From Mesorhizobium sp. B2-1-1 (GTDB lineage Bacteria > Pseudomonadota > Alphaproteobacteria > Rhizobiales > Rhizobiaceae), in contig NZ_CP083954.1 in NCBI RefSeq assembly GCF_006442975.2, forward strand, positions 3,231,501-3,295,500: a stretch of DNA of 64,000 bases. The letters run 5' to 3'. The notes beneath the pieces were generated by a model, which worked only from the letters and a program-made list of their open reading frames with translations, did not search any database and was not told where the DNA came from. Shown here piece by piece: positions 34,258 to 43,950 of this stretch. Numbering within the stretch: the stretch's first letter is position 1; each line of letters opens with the position of its first letter. The position numbers were made by a program, and so were the translations under genes.

Positions 34258-35658
34258 TCAACGCGGCATGGCTGCCTCCAGCACCTTGAAAATCCGCTCG
34301 TCTTCGCATTGCGCAACGTTGAAGCGCAGGAATCGGCTGGCTGATCGCGACAGGCTGAACGCATTGCCGGGCGCCAGCACGACATTGGCCGCAAGCGCGC
34401 GACGGGCAATCTCGGCTGCGTCCACTGCATCCGGCAGGTTGCACCAGAGGAACAGACCGGCGGGCTGCTCGATCCAGGGCGTGATCCCGATCGCCTTCAG
34501 CCGAGCGCCTGTCTCGATCATGGCGCGTGAGAGCCGGGCGCGCAGCAGGTCCATGTGCTTGCGATAGCTGCCATCCCTGAGCAGGGTCAGCACCAATTCG
34601 GCCGCGAGCCGCCCGCCGCCGAAGGTGGTGGCGATCTTGAGGTCGGCCAGCCCTTCCATCCAGTCACGGGGCGCGGCGATGAAGCCGCAGCGTATCGAGG
34701 CCGAAAGCGTCTTGGAGAAACTGCCGATATGGACGACACGCTCGAGACCGTCGAAAGCCGCGAGCCTTGGGGCAGGAGCGTGTTCGAAATCGGCGAAGAT
34801 GTCGTCCTCGACGATGGTCAGGTCCGATTGATCGGCGAGCTTGAGCAGCCGGTGCGCGGTGACCGGCGACAGGATCGCGCCGGTCGGGTTGTGGATGGCG
34901 GAGTTGGTGATGTAGAGGCGCGGCCGATGCTCGGCCAGCGCCTGCGCGAACAAGTCGATATCCGGTCCCGATGGCGTATAGGGGACGCTGACGACCTTGG
35001 CCTGATGGGCACGCAACAGTGCGTGGAAATTGAAATAGCAGGGATCGTCCACCAGCACTGTATCGCCGGGTTCGAGCAGGAACCGGCACAGGAGGTCGAT
35101 GGCCTGCGTGCCCGATTCCGTCAGCATGATCTGTTCGGGGGAAGCCTCGATGCCATGCGTGGCCATGCGCCGCGCCAGCAATTGGCGCAGCGGCGGCAGC
35201 CCGAGCGGCGTGCCGTAGTCGGCAAGGGCCACATCATCGGCGCGCGCCACGGTGCGCAGCGCGCGACGTAGCGCTGCCTGCGGCATCCACGAGGCGGGCA
35301 GCCAGCCGCAGCCGGGCTTCAGCATCTCATCGCCCGCTTCCAGCGACTGCCGCGAAACCCAGAGCGGATCGACGGCGCGATCGAGTCGGGGGCCGATCTC
35401 GGCCAGCGACAGCGGCGCCAGCGATCCGGCGGCATAGAAGCCGGAGCCTGGCCGGGAACGGATCGCGCCTTCCGCCGCCAGTCGCTCATAGGCCTCGACC
35501 ACTGTCGATTTGGAAACCTGCATGGATTTGGCGAAGGCGCGGATAGAGGGCAATCGGGCGCCGGGCGTGAGGCTGCGCGCGGCAATTCGCCGGCGGATCG
35601 CGGCCATGACGCCTTCGACAAGGGTTCCGCTGTTGTCGAATCTCGCTGATACGTCCAT
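34258..35658 (-). CDS. MocR-type regulator: GntR DNA-binding domain fused to aminotransferase fold
   Basis: A 466-residue MocR/PdxR-class regulator. The GntR winged helix (residues 10-75) shows RSLTPGARLPSIRAFAKSMQVSKSTVVEAYERL. The remainder is an aspartate aminotransferase fold with DYGTPLGLPPLR, TESGTQAIDLL, NPTGAIL and the PLP-lysine motif IGSFSKTLSASIRCGF. Such proteins sense PLP or amino acids. It is divergent from an EamA exporter gene (109 bases between starts), so it probably regulates that transporter. The ATG at 35658 has GGAAGG upstream; the open frame extends to 36051 within the divergent gene and is not used. Confidence 0.92.
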   Translation of the reverse strand: MDVSARFDNSGTLVEGVMAAIRRRIAARSLTPGARLPSIRAFAKSMQVSKSTVVEAYERLAAEGAIRSRPGSGFYAAGSLAPLSLAEIGPRLDRAVDPLWVSRQSLEAGDEMLKPGCGWLPASWMPQAALRRALRTVARADDVALADYGTPLGLPPLRQLLARRMATHGIEASPEQIMLTESGTQAIDLLCRFLLEPGDTVLVDDPCYFNFHALLRAHQAKVVSVPYTPSGPDIDLFAQALAEHRPRLYITNSAIHNPTGAILSPVTAHRLLKLADQSDLTIVEDDIFADFEHAPAPRLAAFDGLERVVHIGSFSKTLSASIRCGFIAAPRDWMEGLADLKIATTFGGGRLAAELVLTLLRDGSYRKHMDLLRARLSRAMIETGARLKAIGITPWIEQPAGLFLWCNLPDAVDAAEIARRALAANVVLAPGNAFSLSRSASRFLRFNVAQCEDERIFKVLEAAMPR

Positions 35659-35766
35659 CTGTACCTTCCGGCAAACCATTACAGTTTTGTTGAATTGTAC
35701 TGCATTGTCTCTGGTGACGCCATGGGTATGGGCCCGATAGAGGGCGCAACGGATGGAGTGCCTGCA

Positions 35767-36662
35767 ATGGACAAGACGACGAGCGGCTGGGTGAGCGGAT
35801 TCATCGGCGTGTTGATTTTCAGCGGCTCCTTGCCGGCAACGCGCGTGGCGGTGATGGATCTCGATCCGACATTCCTGACGTCGGCGCGCGCGGTGATAGC
35901 AGCTTTGCTTGGCCTCGCGCTGCTGCTCGTCTTCCGCGAGAAGCGCCCGGAACGTCATGACCTGATGTCGCTTGTCATCGTCGCGTTGGGTGTGGTGGTC
36001 GGCTTTCCCTTGCTGACAGCCTTGGCGCTGAAGCATGTCACCTCTGCTCATTCCATCATCTTCGTCGGCTTGCTGCCGCTGGCGACCGCGATCTTCGGCG
36101 TGCTGCGCGGGGGCGAGAGGCCGAGACCGGCCTTCTGGCTGTTCTCATGCCTCGGCAGCGCGTTGGTGGGTGGGTTTGCCCTTGCGCAAGGCATGACGGC
36201 CTCACCCGTTGGCGACGCACTGATGCTTGCCGCCATCATCGTGTGCGGCCTGGGCTACGCAGAAGGCGCCGCGCTGTCGCGCAGGCTGGGCGGCTGGCAA
36301 GTGATCTGCTGGGCGCTGGTGCTGTCACTGCCGGTCATGCTGGTGCTGACCGTGGTCACCCTGCCACCGTCCTTCGCCACGGTCGGGACCAATGCATGGA
36401 TCGGGCTTGCCTATGTCTCGCTGTTCAGCATGCTGATCGGCTTCGTGTTCTGGTATCGCGGCCTCGCGCAAGGCGGCATCGCCGCCGTGGGGCAGTTGCA
36501 ACTGCTGCAGCCCTTCTTTGGCCTCGCCCTGGCGGCGTCCCTGCTGCATGAACAGGTCAGCCCCCTGATGGTCGTCATCACGCTCGGCGTGGTGCTGTGC
36601 GTATTCGGCGCCAAAAAGTTTGCCAGGCGGGATTTGCCACGGCCCGCAACCGGCGCCGCTGG

Positions 36663-36666
<4 letters not shown>
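35767..36666 (+). CDS. EamA family drug/metabolite transporter
   Basis: A 299-residue transporter with about ten membrane helices in two EamA repeats (roughly 10-140 and 150-285). It would export an amino acid or other metabolite. The divergent MocR regulator is a common partner for this class and suggests PLP or amino-acid control. The ATG at 35767 is preceded by GGAG at 9 bases and begins MDKTTSGW just before the first helix; the open frame back to 35695 covers the promoter. Its TAA stop overlaps the stop of the convergent dehydrogenase by three bases. Confidence 0.88.
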
Positions 36667-37703
<1,037 letters not shown>

Positions 37704-37810
37704 CGGCAACTCCACCTTGCGCGCACTTCGGGAAACGATAGCCGATTCCCTGGCCGGTCAAGCGGAAATCGATTCCGCCAGACAAGCCGGCCGTTTGGGC
37801 ATACGCCGAT

Positions 37811-37829
37811 GGCGACGCTGCGCGTCGCC
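37811..37829 (-). terminator. Hairpin after maiA, probable terminator
   Basis: A perfect 8-base stem, GGCGACGC at 37811-37818 and GCGTCGCC at 37822-37829, closes a 3-base loop. On the minus strand it begins 7 bases after the maiA stop. No T-run follows. It probably ends the FAH-maiA transcript before the dehydrogenase gene. Confidence 0.55.
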
Positions 37830-37836
37830 GAAAAGG

Positions 37837-38487
37837 TTACTCGGCATCGATCTGGTTTTGCGGCGCGGCGTTCTGAAAGGCCGGCAGGGCCATGCAAGCG
37901 GCGTTGATGCGCGAGATCGTCGGGTAGGGCGCCATATCGACGCCGAAACGGGCATTGCTGGTGACTTGTGCCGCCAGGCAGATATCGGCCAGCCCCGGCG
38001 TGTCGCCGTGGCAGAAGGTGCCGGTCTCGGGCGAAGCCATCAACAGGTCTTCGAGTGGCTTGAAACCCTCTTTGACCCAGTGCCGGAACCACTTGGCGAC
38101 ATCCTCGTCGCCGGCGCCGAACAGGGTTCGCAGCGCGGTCAGGATACGCAGATTGTTCACCGGATGGATATCGCAGGCAATCATCTGCGCCAGCATCCTG
38201 ACACGGGCGCGCCCAACTGCGTCCTTCGGCAGCAGAGGCGGTTCGGGCGTCGTCTCGTCGAGAAATTCGATGATCGCCAGCGATTGCGTCAGCAGGGTGC
38301 CGTCGCCCAGGATCAGCGCCGGCACTAGGCCCTGCGGGTTGACCGCGAGATAGGCCGGTTCGAGATGCTCGCCATGGCGCAGGTGATGCGGCACGTAGTC
38401 ATAGGTCAGCCCCTTCATCTCCAGCGCAATCCGCACCCTGTAGGAGGTGGAGGAGCGGTAGTAGTTGTGAAGGACGATGTCGCTCAT
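37837..38487 (-). CDS. maiA: Maleylacetoacetate isomerase (zeta-class GST)
   Basis: A 216-residue glutathione-dependent isomerase that converts maleylacetoacetate to fumarylacetoacetate in tyrosine/homogentisate (or gentisate) breakdown. The zeta-class motif SSTSYRVRIALEMKG (12-26), which carries the active serine and cysteine-equivalent positions, is present, as is VNPQGLVPAL and the CDIHPVNNLRIL block. It follows the fumarylacetoacetate hydrolase gene by only 4 bases, consistent with successive pathway steps. The homogentisate dioxygenase gene is not in the window. Confidence 0.93.
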   Translation of the reverse strand: MSDIVLHNYYRSSTSYRVRIALEMKGLTYDYVPHHLRHGEHLEPAYLAVNPQGLVPALILGDGTLLTQSLAIIEFLDETTPEPPLLPKDAVGRARVRMLAQMIACDIHPVNNLRILTALRTLFGAGDEDVAKWFRHWVKEGFKPLEDLLMASPETGTFCHGDTPGLADICLAAQVTSNARFGVDMAPYPTISRINAACMALPAFQNAAPQNQIDAE

Positions 38488-38491
38488 GCAC

Positions 38492-39190
38492 TCACCGATT
38501 TGGCTGGCCGATGGTCACTTCGATCGTGCCGATGCCGTCGACGCCGCCGGTCATCGTCTCCCCAGGGTTGACCGCGCCGACGCCGGCCGGCGTGCCGGTG
38601 AAGATGAGGTCGCCTGGCTGCAATTCCATGCCTTCGCTGCAGATCGAGACGATGTCGGAGATCGGCCAGATCAACTCGGCGAGGTCGGCGTCCTGCCGGA
38701 CCTTGCCGTCGACGGCCAGCCAGATACGGCCTTGGCTCGGATGGCCGGATTTTTGCGCGGGAACCAGAGGACCGCACGGCGCGGAGCGGTCGAAAGCCTT
38801 CGACCAGTCCCAGGGCCGCGCCGCTTTCTTGGCTTCGTCCTGGAGATCGCGGCGGGTGAGGTCGATGCCGACGGCATAGCCCCAGACATGATCCAGCGCC
38901 TGGGCGCGCGGGATGCGGAAGCCCGGCTTGCCGATCGCGGCCACCAGTTCGATCTCATGGTGCAGGTTGGTCGTCAGCGGCGGGTAGGGGATCGTGGCGC
39001 CGGAGTCGGCCACCGCATCGGCGGGCTTGGTGAAGAAGAAGGGTGGATCGCGCTCGTCATTGCCGAACTCCCTGATATGCGCGGCGTAGTTGCGCCCGAC
39101 GCAAAAGATGCGGCGCACCGCAAATCGTTCGTTCGAGCCGGCTACCGCGACCGAGGGCGTTGGCGGAGCGGGGAGGACAAAGGCGGTCAT
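38492..39190 (-). CDS. Fumarylacetoacetate hydrolase family protein
   Basis: A 232-residue FAH-fold hydrolase, the shorter form. The metal/active-site blocks are visible: IFCVGRNYAAHIREFG, HHEIELVAAIGK with acidic ligands, GYAVGIDLTRRDLQ and GDLIFTGTPAGVG. It cleaves a C-C bond, likely fumarylacetoacetate or fumarylpyruvate, as the partner of MaiA. With MaiA and such a short FAH, a gentisate-type pathway (maleylpyruvate isomerase plus fumarylpyruvate hydrolase) is also possible. The ATG at 39190 begins MTAFVLPAP; the frame runs to 39454 but lacks support. First gene of the pair, divergent from the response regulator. Confidence 0.9.
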   Translation of the reverse strand: MTAFVLPAPPTPSVAVAGSNERFAVRRIFCVGRNYAAHIREFGNDERDPPFFFTKPADAVADSGATIPYPPLTTNLHHEIELVAAIGKPGFRIPRAQALDHVWGYAVGIDLTRRDLQDEAKKAARPWDWSKAFDRSAPCGPLVPAQKSGHPSQGRIWLAVDGKVRQDADLAELIWPISDIVSICSEGMELQPGDLIFTGTPAGVGAVNPGETMTGGVDGIGTIEVTIGQPNR

Positions 39191-39416
39191 GGTCTGTCTC
39201 TGCTGTTGGATGTCGGGGTCGCGGGCACCTTCGGCCGAATTAAGGGGTCGGGCAAGGCGTCGCTTTTCATAAAGCATTGGCTTGCCGGCCCGTATAAGGA
39301 ATCCGGAGTTTCCATCACTTTCGCGGCGATGCATCCTCCGTTGGGATAGACTATTTGCCAATAAGTCGGCCATGGTCGCGGGATTATGCTGCGGCCGGCA
39401 AACCGAAACGAGCCAC

Positions 39417-40100
39417 ATGACAGCAGCCACTGACAGCGCCCGGTTCCTGATCATCGACGATCATCCGCTGTTTCGCGAGGCGCTGCACAGCGCCGTGCAG
39501 ATGGCCTATCCCGAGGTCGACACGGTGGAGGCGCGCTCGATCGCCGAGGCACTCGACCTGCTGGCCGGGACAAAGCCGTTCGACCTTGCCCTGCTCGATC
39601 TCAGCATGCCCGGGGTGCACGGCTTCGAGGGGTTGCTGCAGCTTCGGACCCGCTATCCGCGCCTGCCCGTGGTCATAGTATCCGGTTACGAGGAGCCCAA
39701 GATCATCTCCGAGGCGCTGTCCTACGGTGCTGCCGGCTTCATCCCGAAATCGGCGCGCAAGAGCGATCTGGCCAACGCCATACGCTCGGTGATGGAAGGT
39801 GCCATCTATGTTCCGGAAACTTATGAGGGCCGCCCGCCCGACGCCGACAGCACCGACCGCGCCGACATGGTGCAGCGCCTTTCGACATTGACGCCGCAGC
39901 AGTTGCGCGTGTTGCAGATGCTACGCCAGGGCCTGCTCAACAAGCAGATCGCCTATGAGCTGCAAGTGGGCGAGACCACAGTCAAGGCGCACGTCTCGGA
40001 GATCCTGCGCAAGCTCAACGTCTACAGCCGCACGCAAGCGGTGATCGAGGTTTCGAAGCTTGATAATGCGGAGCTTTTCAGGGATCAGGCGGGGTTTTGA
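39417..40100 (+). CDS. NarL/LuxR-type response regulator
   Basis: A 227-residue regulator: receiver domain at residues 8-125 with the acidic pocket IIDDHP, phosphoacceptor D61 in LLDLSMPG and conserved lysine in FIPKSARK; LuxR helix-turn-helix at about 160-215 with TPQQLRVLQMLRQGLLNKQIAYELQVGETTVKAHVSEILRKL. ATG at 39417. Its probable partner is the hybrid histidine kinase at 42598-43950 on the other strand, but the two are separated by an AT-richer 2.5-kb segment. No strong ribosome site precedes the ATG (ACGAGCC). Targets unknown; the neighbouring coxSLM-like operon is a possibility. Confidence 0.9.
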   Translation: MTAATDSARFLIIDDHPLFREALHSAVQMAYPEVDTVEARSIAEALDLLAGTKPFDLALLDLSMPGVHGFEGLLQLRTRYPRLPVVIVSGYEEPKIISEALSYGAAGFIPKSARKSDLANAIRSVMEGAIYVPETYEGRPPDADSTDRADMVQRLSTLTPQQLRVLQMLRQGLLNKQIAYELQVGETTVKAHVSEILRKLNVYSRTQAVIEVSKLDNAELFRDQAGF

Positions 40101-40176
40101 GTCGGCGATCAGGGCAATGGGTGCACTAGCGCAGTATTTTCCCAGTCCGCGCGACGATCAAACCCTTCATTTCAAT

Positions 40177-41829
40177 TCACGCCTCATAGGTGACGGCTAC
40201 CTGGTCTTCCCCGCGCTTCGTTCGTACAACTGTGGACTGCCCTTCCCAGTGGCCATCGTGGCTTATCCATCTTCGCGCGACATCTACGGGAGAGATCACA
40301 GCCCAATCGTCCCATCTGATCGACAGTTGCCATCGACCAGGAACAATCGGCGAAATGAAATAACGGAAGTCGGTAGTCCCATTATTTGTTTGAGCAAACG
40401 CACGGCCAGCGGTTTCCTTGAGCGGACTGACCTGAACATCAAAGCGAACGACATTGTCAGTTAGCACCGCTTCGACTTGGGGCATGCCTTCCGATTGCTG
40501 GAAGGGGCCGGACACATGTATTACCACCTGACCAAACACTGTGATGTTGAACTGTGGTTGGCATGTCTTGCATCCATCGTAACCGACCTGCACAGCCTCC
40601 TGCCATGAAACAAAACGGCGGATATTTGTGGCGTTTATTAAGTCACCGAACTGACAGCCTGACGGAACGTGAAACTCGCGGCTCAGCTTGTGCGCTCTCA
40701 TATAGGTGGGCTTTTCGGTGGCCGGAGACACCCTGTTCGTAAGTGCAACGGGGATTCCCAATCCATCCGGACGGATCAGAATCGATCCAGATGCCTGGGC
40801 CGCCGCAAAGCTCTGCTCGAAGGGAACCTCATCCGCAAAAAGGCCCAAGGTTCCGAAAGCACCACCGCCGATGGACTTCACCGCCGCAGGAATTGCCTCT
40901 TCAAGAGCCCGGGTGACCGCGCCTGCCGAAAAGAAGTCCAGCAAATCTCCAAGAATATCTGTGTCCTGTTGCGTACGGGCGACGGATACCTGAACGTTCC
41001 CTCCTTGTACGAAAAGTGTCAGCCAGGCCTTGAAATGAACGGTCGAGGTAAACGGACCTACGTCAGCGTCCATGGTGCCCTTCACGAACACGTGCCCGGC
41101 CTTCAATTCGATCGAAAGGGAGGTCAGTGTCCCTCCTTCAAGTCCGGCAGGCAGTTGTCCCAGACCATGGGCGGCAAGTTGATCGTGAATGTTCGCGTTG
41201 ATGGTTTCAACCGGAACAAGAACCATAATGCTGTTGGTAAGGGTGTTTGCTGAGTCTGGTAGATCTGGCACATTCCCCACGTCGGCGATGAAAACGGCGA
41301 GGATATTAGCCCGCGGCGGGGCCGAAAGAAAAGTTTTGAAGAAAAACGGCCGGCCGCTCGTCGGGAAAAGCGGTCCAGCAGTTATCGTTCCCTGCCCCTT
41401 GAGCGAGTCAAACAAGGCCTGATGCATAACTGCCTTGAATTTGTCCTTGTTGACGCTGACTTCGAACGCCGCAACCGACAGCCCCCGAAAATCGACCATG
41501 GGCGCGATCAGGGTCTGGCCGTTCTGTTGGACCTCGGTTTGGATCAATGACGGCCTGACCACCAAAGTACCTACGCATTCATCGAATTGGTCGCTCGCCC
41601 GGCCGATAAAAGGCAGGCTTATTTCCACCAGGTTTTCGAACGGATTATTGCTCGCAATCAGTCGGACGCTCGGGCTTAAATTGCCGAACCAGATGTTAAC
41701 CGTGACACCTTCCACCGAACGCTGAATTTTTGGCATCAATCCGAGGAATGTCTTCACAAAAATCGACGAGATTTCCTTTTCAGCAACTTGTGCGACCAAG
41801 GCGAAGCCTGATGTCAGTTCGCGCGACAT
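40177..41829 (-). CDS. Protein of unknown function, possibly TULIP-like lipid-binding
   Basis: A 550-residue protein with no family I can name and no signal peptide. Residues 1-130 and 205-345 look like two modules, each a helix followed by amphipathic beta strands. The second runs from VPVETINANIHDQLAAHG through LSIELKAGHVFVKGTMDADV and LTLFVQGGNVQVSVA to a long helix at about 286-325 (DILGDLLDFFSAGAVTRALEEAI). That order resembles tubular lipid-binding (TULIP) domains, including toxin-associated P47-type proteins, but this is a guess. The C-terminal third has CQFGDL and a CKTCQP pair and beta-rich segments. The ATG at 41829 has GGAG 8 bases upstream. Second gene of a two-gene operon. Confidence 0.6.
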   Translation of the reverse strand: MSRELTSGFALVAQVAEKEISSIFVKTFLGLMPKIQRSVEGVTVNIWFGNLSPSVRLIASNNPFENLVEISLPFIGRASDQFDECVGTLVVRPSLIQTEVQQNGQTLIAPMVDFRGLSVAAFEVSVNKDKFKAVMHQALFDSLKGQGTITAGPLFPTSGRPFFFKTFLSAPPRANILAVFIADVGNVPDLPDSANTLTNSIMVLVPVETINANIHDQLAAHGLGQLPAGLEGGTLTSLSIELKAGHVFVKGTMDADVGPFTSTVHFKAWLTLFVQGGNVQVSVARTQQDTDILGDLLDFFSAGAVTRALEEAIPAAVKSIGGGAFGTLGLFADEVPFEQSFAAAQASGSILIRPDGLGIPVALTNRVSPATEKPTYMRAHKLSREFHVPSGCQFGDLINATNIRRFVSWQEAVQVGYDGCKTCQPQFNITVFGQVVIHVSGPFQQSEGMPQVEAVLTDNVVRFDVQVSPLKETAGRAFAQTNNGTTDFRYFISPIVPGRWQLSIRWDDWAVISPVDVARRWISHDGHWEGQSTVVRTKRGEDQVAVTYEA

Positions 41830-41865
41830 GATGGTCTCCAGCGAAGACGAAGTGGATCAGTGCGA

Positions 41866-42471
41866 CTACGTTGCCGAGTTGAGGCGACCTTTCTTCAGGT
41901 CCGCCGCGACGTCTCCAAAAGTTCGCCCGACATACGTGTCGAGGATTCCAATCGCTTGTTCCATGGCTTCGTGCAGATCCTTGCTCGACAGGCGCTTCTG
42001 GACGTCCTTCGCGAGCGCAACGACCCATTCATGAAGGTCAGGCTGGTATTGCAATCGAAGCATCGGATCCTTGTCGTTCTCTGCTAGAACCGCGGTAGAA
42101 ACACTGCTCAAGAACCCCACACCTTCTGCGATGCGGCCGGCAATCGACCTGTCGCTCATTGCGATCTTGATGAGTTCGTCAGAGTCGTTGATCAAGGCGA
42201 GAGAGCGAACCAGATGCGTGTCGAAAAAGGCATCCCGGACGCGTCGCACAGGATCCAACACCGCTGTCGTCAGCGACATTGCAGAAGATGTCGAGCCAGT
42301 CATCTGACCAACAGAAGACGTGCTTGCTCCGCAGGATGTGGTTTCATCTGGGACGATGTTTCCCCCGCTTTCGGTGCATTGCCGTCCGCCCTCATCATTT
42401 GGCAAAGCTGGAATGTTCCAACTGGTTTGCCCTGGCGGAACAAGGCTACCACCTACGCATTTCCTGGCCAT
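41866..42471 (-). CDS. Hypothetical protein, first gene of the two-gene operon
   Basis: A 201-residue protein without a recognised family. Residues 1-65 are rich in Ser, Gly and Thr with little predicted structure and three cysteines; residues 66-200 are largely helical (LDPVRRVRDAFFDTHLVRSLALI, then SSKDLHEAMEQAIGILDTYV). No signal peptide or membrane helix is visible. GGAGGG five bases before the ATG at 42471 gives a clear start; an internal Met at 42303 lacks one. It ends 36 bases before the 550-residue protein, so the two are co-transcribed. Base composition is well below that of the flanking genes. Confidence 0.6.
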   Translation of the reverse strand: MARKCVGGSLVPPGQTSWNIPALPNDEGGRQCTESGGNIVPDETTSCGASTSSVGQMTGSTSSAMSLTTAVLDPVRRVRDAFFDTHLVRSLALINDSDELIKIAMSDRSIAGRIAEGVGFLSSVSTAVLAENDKDPMLRLQYQPDLHEWVVALAKDVQKRLSSKDLHEAMEQAIGILDTYVGRTFGDVAADLKKGRLNSAT

Positions 42472-42597
42472 TCAACCCTCCGAGCAGTAAAATTGCGTGC
42501 CGAAACTTAGTATTATTTCATCAGTAAGTAAATTAGTATTCACGCTTCTTCACGTTTAGAGCGGAATGAATTTAGGCTGGATTGGCCGGGGCCTCCT

Positions 42598-43950
42598 TTA
42601 AGCCAGCAGATGTGCCAGCAGCGCCCTTAGTTGCGCGGGCTTGAGCGGCTTGCGCATCAACTCGATGCCGCCGGCCCGCGCCGCCTTGGCGACGGCTTCG
42701 GAACTGTCGGCGGTGACGATCAGCGCCGGCACCGCGCGGCCGAGATAGCGGCGGACCTTCGATATGGTGGCGGTGCCGAGATCGCCGCCGTCGAGATGCT
42801 GGTCGGCTATGACGATGTCGGGCACCCAGTCCGTGTCGCCGAGCATGTCGAGCGCGTCGTCGGTCGAGGTCGCGGCGCGCACCAGGCATTGCCAGCGTTC
42901 GAGCAACGAGGTCATCGCCTGCAGCACCTCGACATCGTTCTCGACCAGCAGAACCTTGGTGCCGAACAAGCCGTAGCCGCGCGGCCGCTCCAGGCTTGCA
43001 GCGCTGGCGACGGCGTCCGCCGTGGCACCGATGCCGACGGGGACATCGATGTGAAAAATCGTGCCGCGACCGACCTTCGAGGAAAACGTCACGGGATGGC
43101 CGAGCGCGCCGGCGATGCGCCGCACGATGGCCAGCCCAAGGCCGAGGCCGCCGCCGGCGAGTTCGGCATTGGCAGGCATGATGCCGCGATGAAATTCCTC
43201 GAACACCGCCTCGCGCTGGTCGTCGGGAATGCCGCAGCCGGTGTCGGCGACATCGATGCGGATGGCATCGCCGCGGTGCCTGGTGCCGACAAGGACACCG
43301 CCCGAGCGGGTGTAGCCCAGCGCATTGGAGAGGATGTTCTGCAGGATGCGGCGCAGCAGCGTGCGATCGGAGCGAACCACTGCGTTGACGGCGCGGAATT
43401 TCAGCGACAGGCCCTTCAGTTCGGCCACAGGCTGGAAATCCGACCGCAGCGACGAGAACAGCGCCTCCAGGCTGACGTCGCCAATGTCGGGCTGGACCAC
43501 ACCCGCATCGAGCTTGGAGATGTCGAGCAGCGTGCGCAGCAGGTCCTCCATCGTCTCCAGCGAGCGCTCGACCTGCCGTACCAGTTTCCGGCCCTCGTCG
43601 CTGGTCTGCACTTCGGCAAGGGCGGAGACGGACAGATGCGCCGCATTCAACGGCTGCAGCACGTCGTGGCTGGCCGCCGCGAGAAAGCGGGTCTTGGACA
43701 GGTTCGCCTGCTCGGCATTTTCCTTGGCGGCGCTGAGGTCGATGTTCGATTGTTCCAGCCGCCGCAAGGTCGAGTGCAGTTCCTCGGTGCGGGCGCGTAC
43801 CCTGCTTTCCAGTGAGATCGCGGTCTGGAACAGCGAGAAGGCGTTGCCTTGCTGGTCCATCGAGCGCTCGACGCGGCTGACCAGCGCGGCGTTGATCTTC
43901 TTCAGCCTGTCGGGATCGTCTATGTCCTTGAGGGGCACGGCAGCGCTCAC
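42598..43950 (-). CDS. Hybrid histidine kinase with C-terminal receiver
   Basis: A 450-residue cytoplasmic hybrid kinase. An N-terminal coiled coil (about 40-90) leads to the HisKA domain with phospho-histidine H95 in AAASHDVLQPLNA. The ATPase domain has the N-box ILQNILSNALGYT, the G1 box DTGCGIP and GGGLGLGLAIVRRIA. The receiver (about 330-450) carries VENDVEVL and the phosphoacceptor in IVIADQHLDGG. It lacks its own sensor domain. Its ATG overlaps the stop of the FIST gene (ATGA), so the FIST protein is almost certainly its input module. The receiver output is probably relayed to the LuxR-type regulator at 39417. Confidence 0.92.
   Translation of the reverse strand: MSAAVPLKDIDDPDRLKKINAALVSRVERSMDQQGNAFSLFQTAISLESRVRARTEELHSTLRRLEQSNIDLSAAKENAEQANLSKTRFLAAASHDVLQPLNAAHLSVSALAEVQTSDEGRKLVRQVERSLETMEDLLRTLLDISKLDAGVVQPDIGDVSLEALFSSLRSDFQPVAELKGLSLKFRAVNAVVRSDRTLLRRILQNILSNALGYTRSGGVLVGTRHRGDAIRIDVADTGCGIPDDQREAVFEEFHRGIMPANAELAGGGLGLGLAIVRRIAGALGHPVTFSSKVGRGTIFHIDVPVGIGATADAVASAASLERPRGYGLFGTKVLLVENDVEVLQAMTSLLERWQCLVRAATSTDDALDMLGDTDWVPDIVIADQHLDGGDLGTATISKVRRYLGRAVPALIVTADSSEAVAKAARAGGIELMRKPLKPAQLRALLAHLLA

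Larger units (their letters stand above)
40101..42597. mobile_element. AT-richer inserted segment between a response regulator and its likely kinase (candidate genomic islet)
   Basis: Composition drops sharply here. Counting single 60-base lines gives 29 G+C at 41221-41280 and 19 at 42481-42540, against 44 at 42661-42720 in the neighbouring kinase gene. The segment contains two unrecognised minus-strand genes and their AT-rich promoter, and it separates two genes of a probable signalling system. No transposase, integrase, tRNA or convincing flanking repeat is visible, so mechanism is unknown. The call of horizontal acquisition is inference from composition and context. Confidence 0.5.

Noticed and set aside
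40101..42597. Insertion sequence or prophage as the source of the AT-rich islet
   Set aside because: No transposase, integrase, terminal inverted repeat or target duplication could be found by eye.
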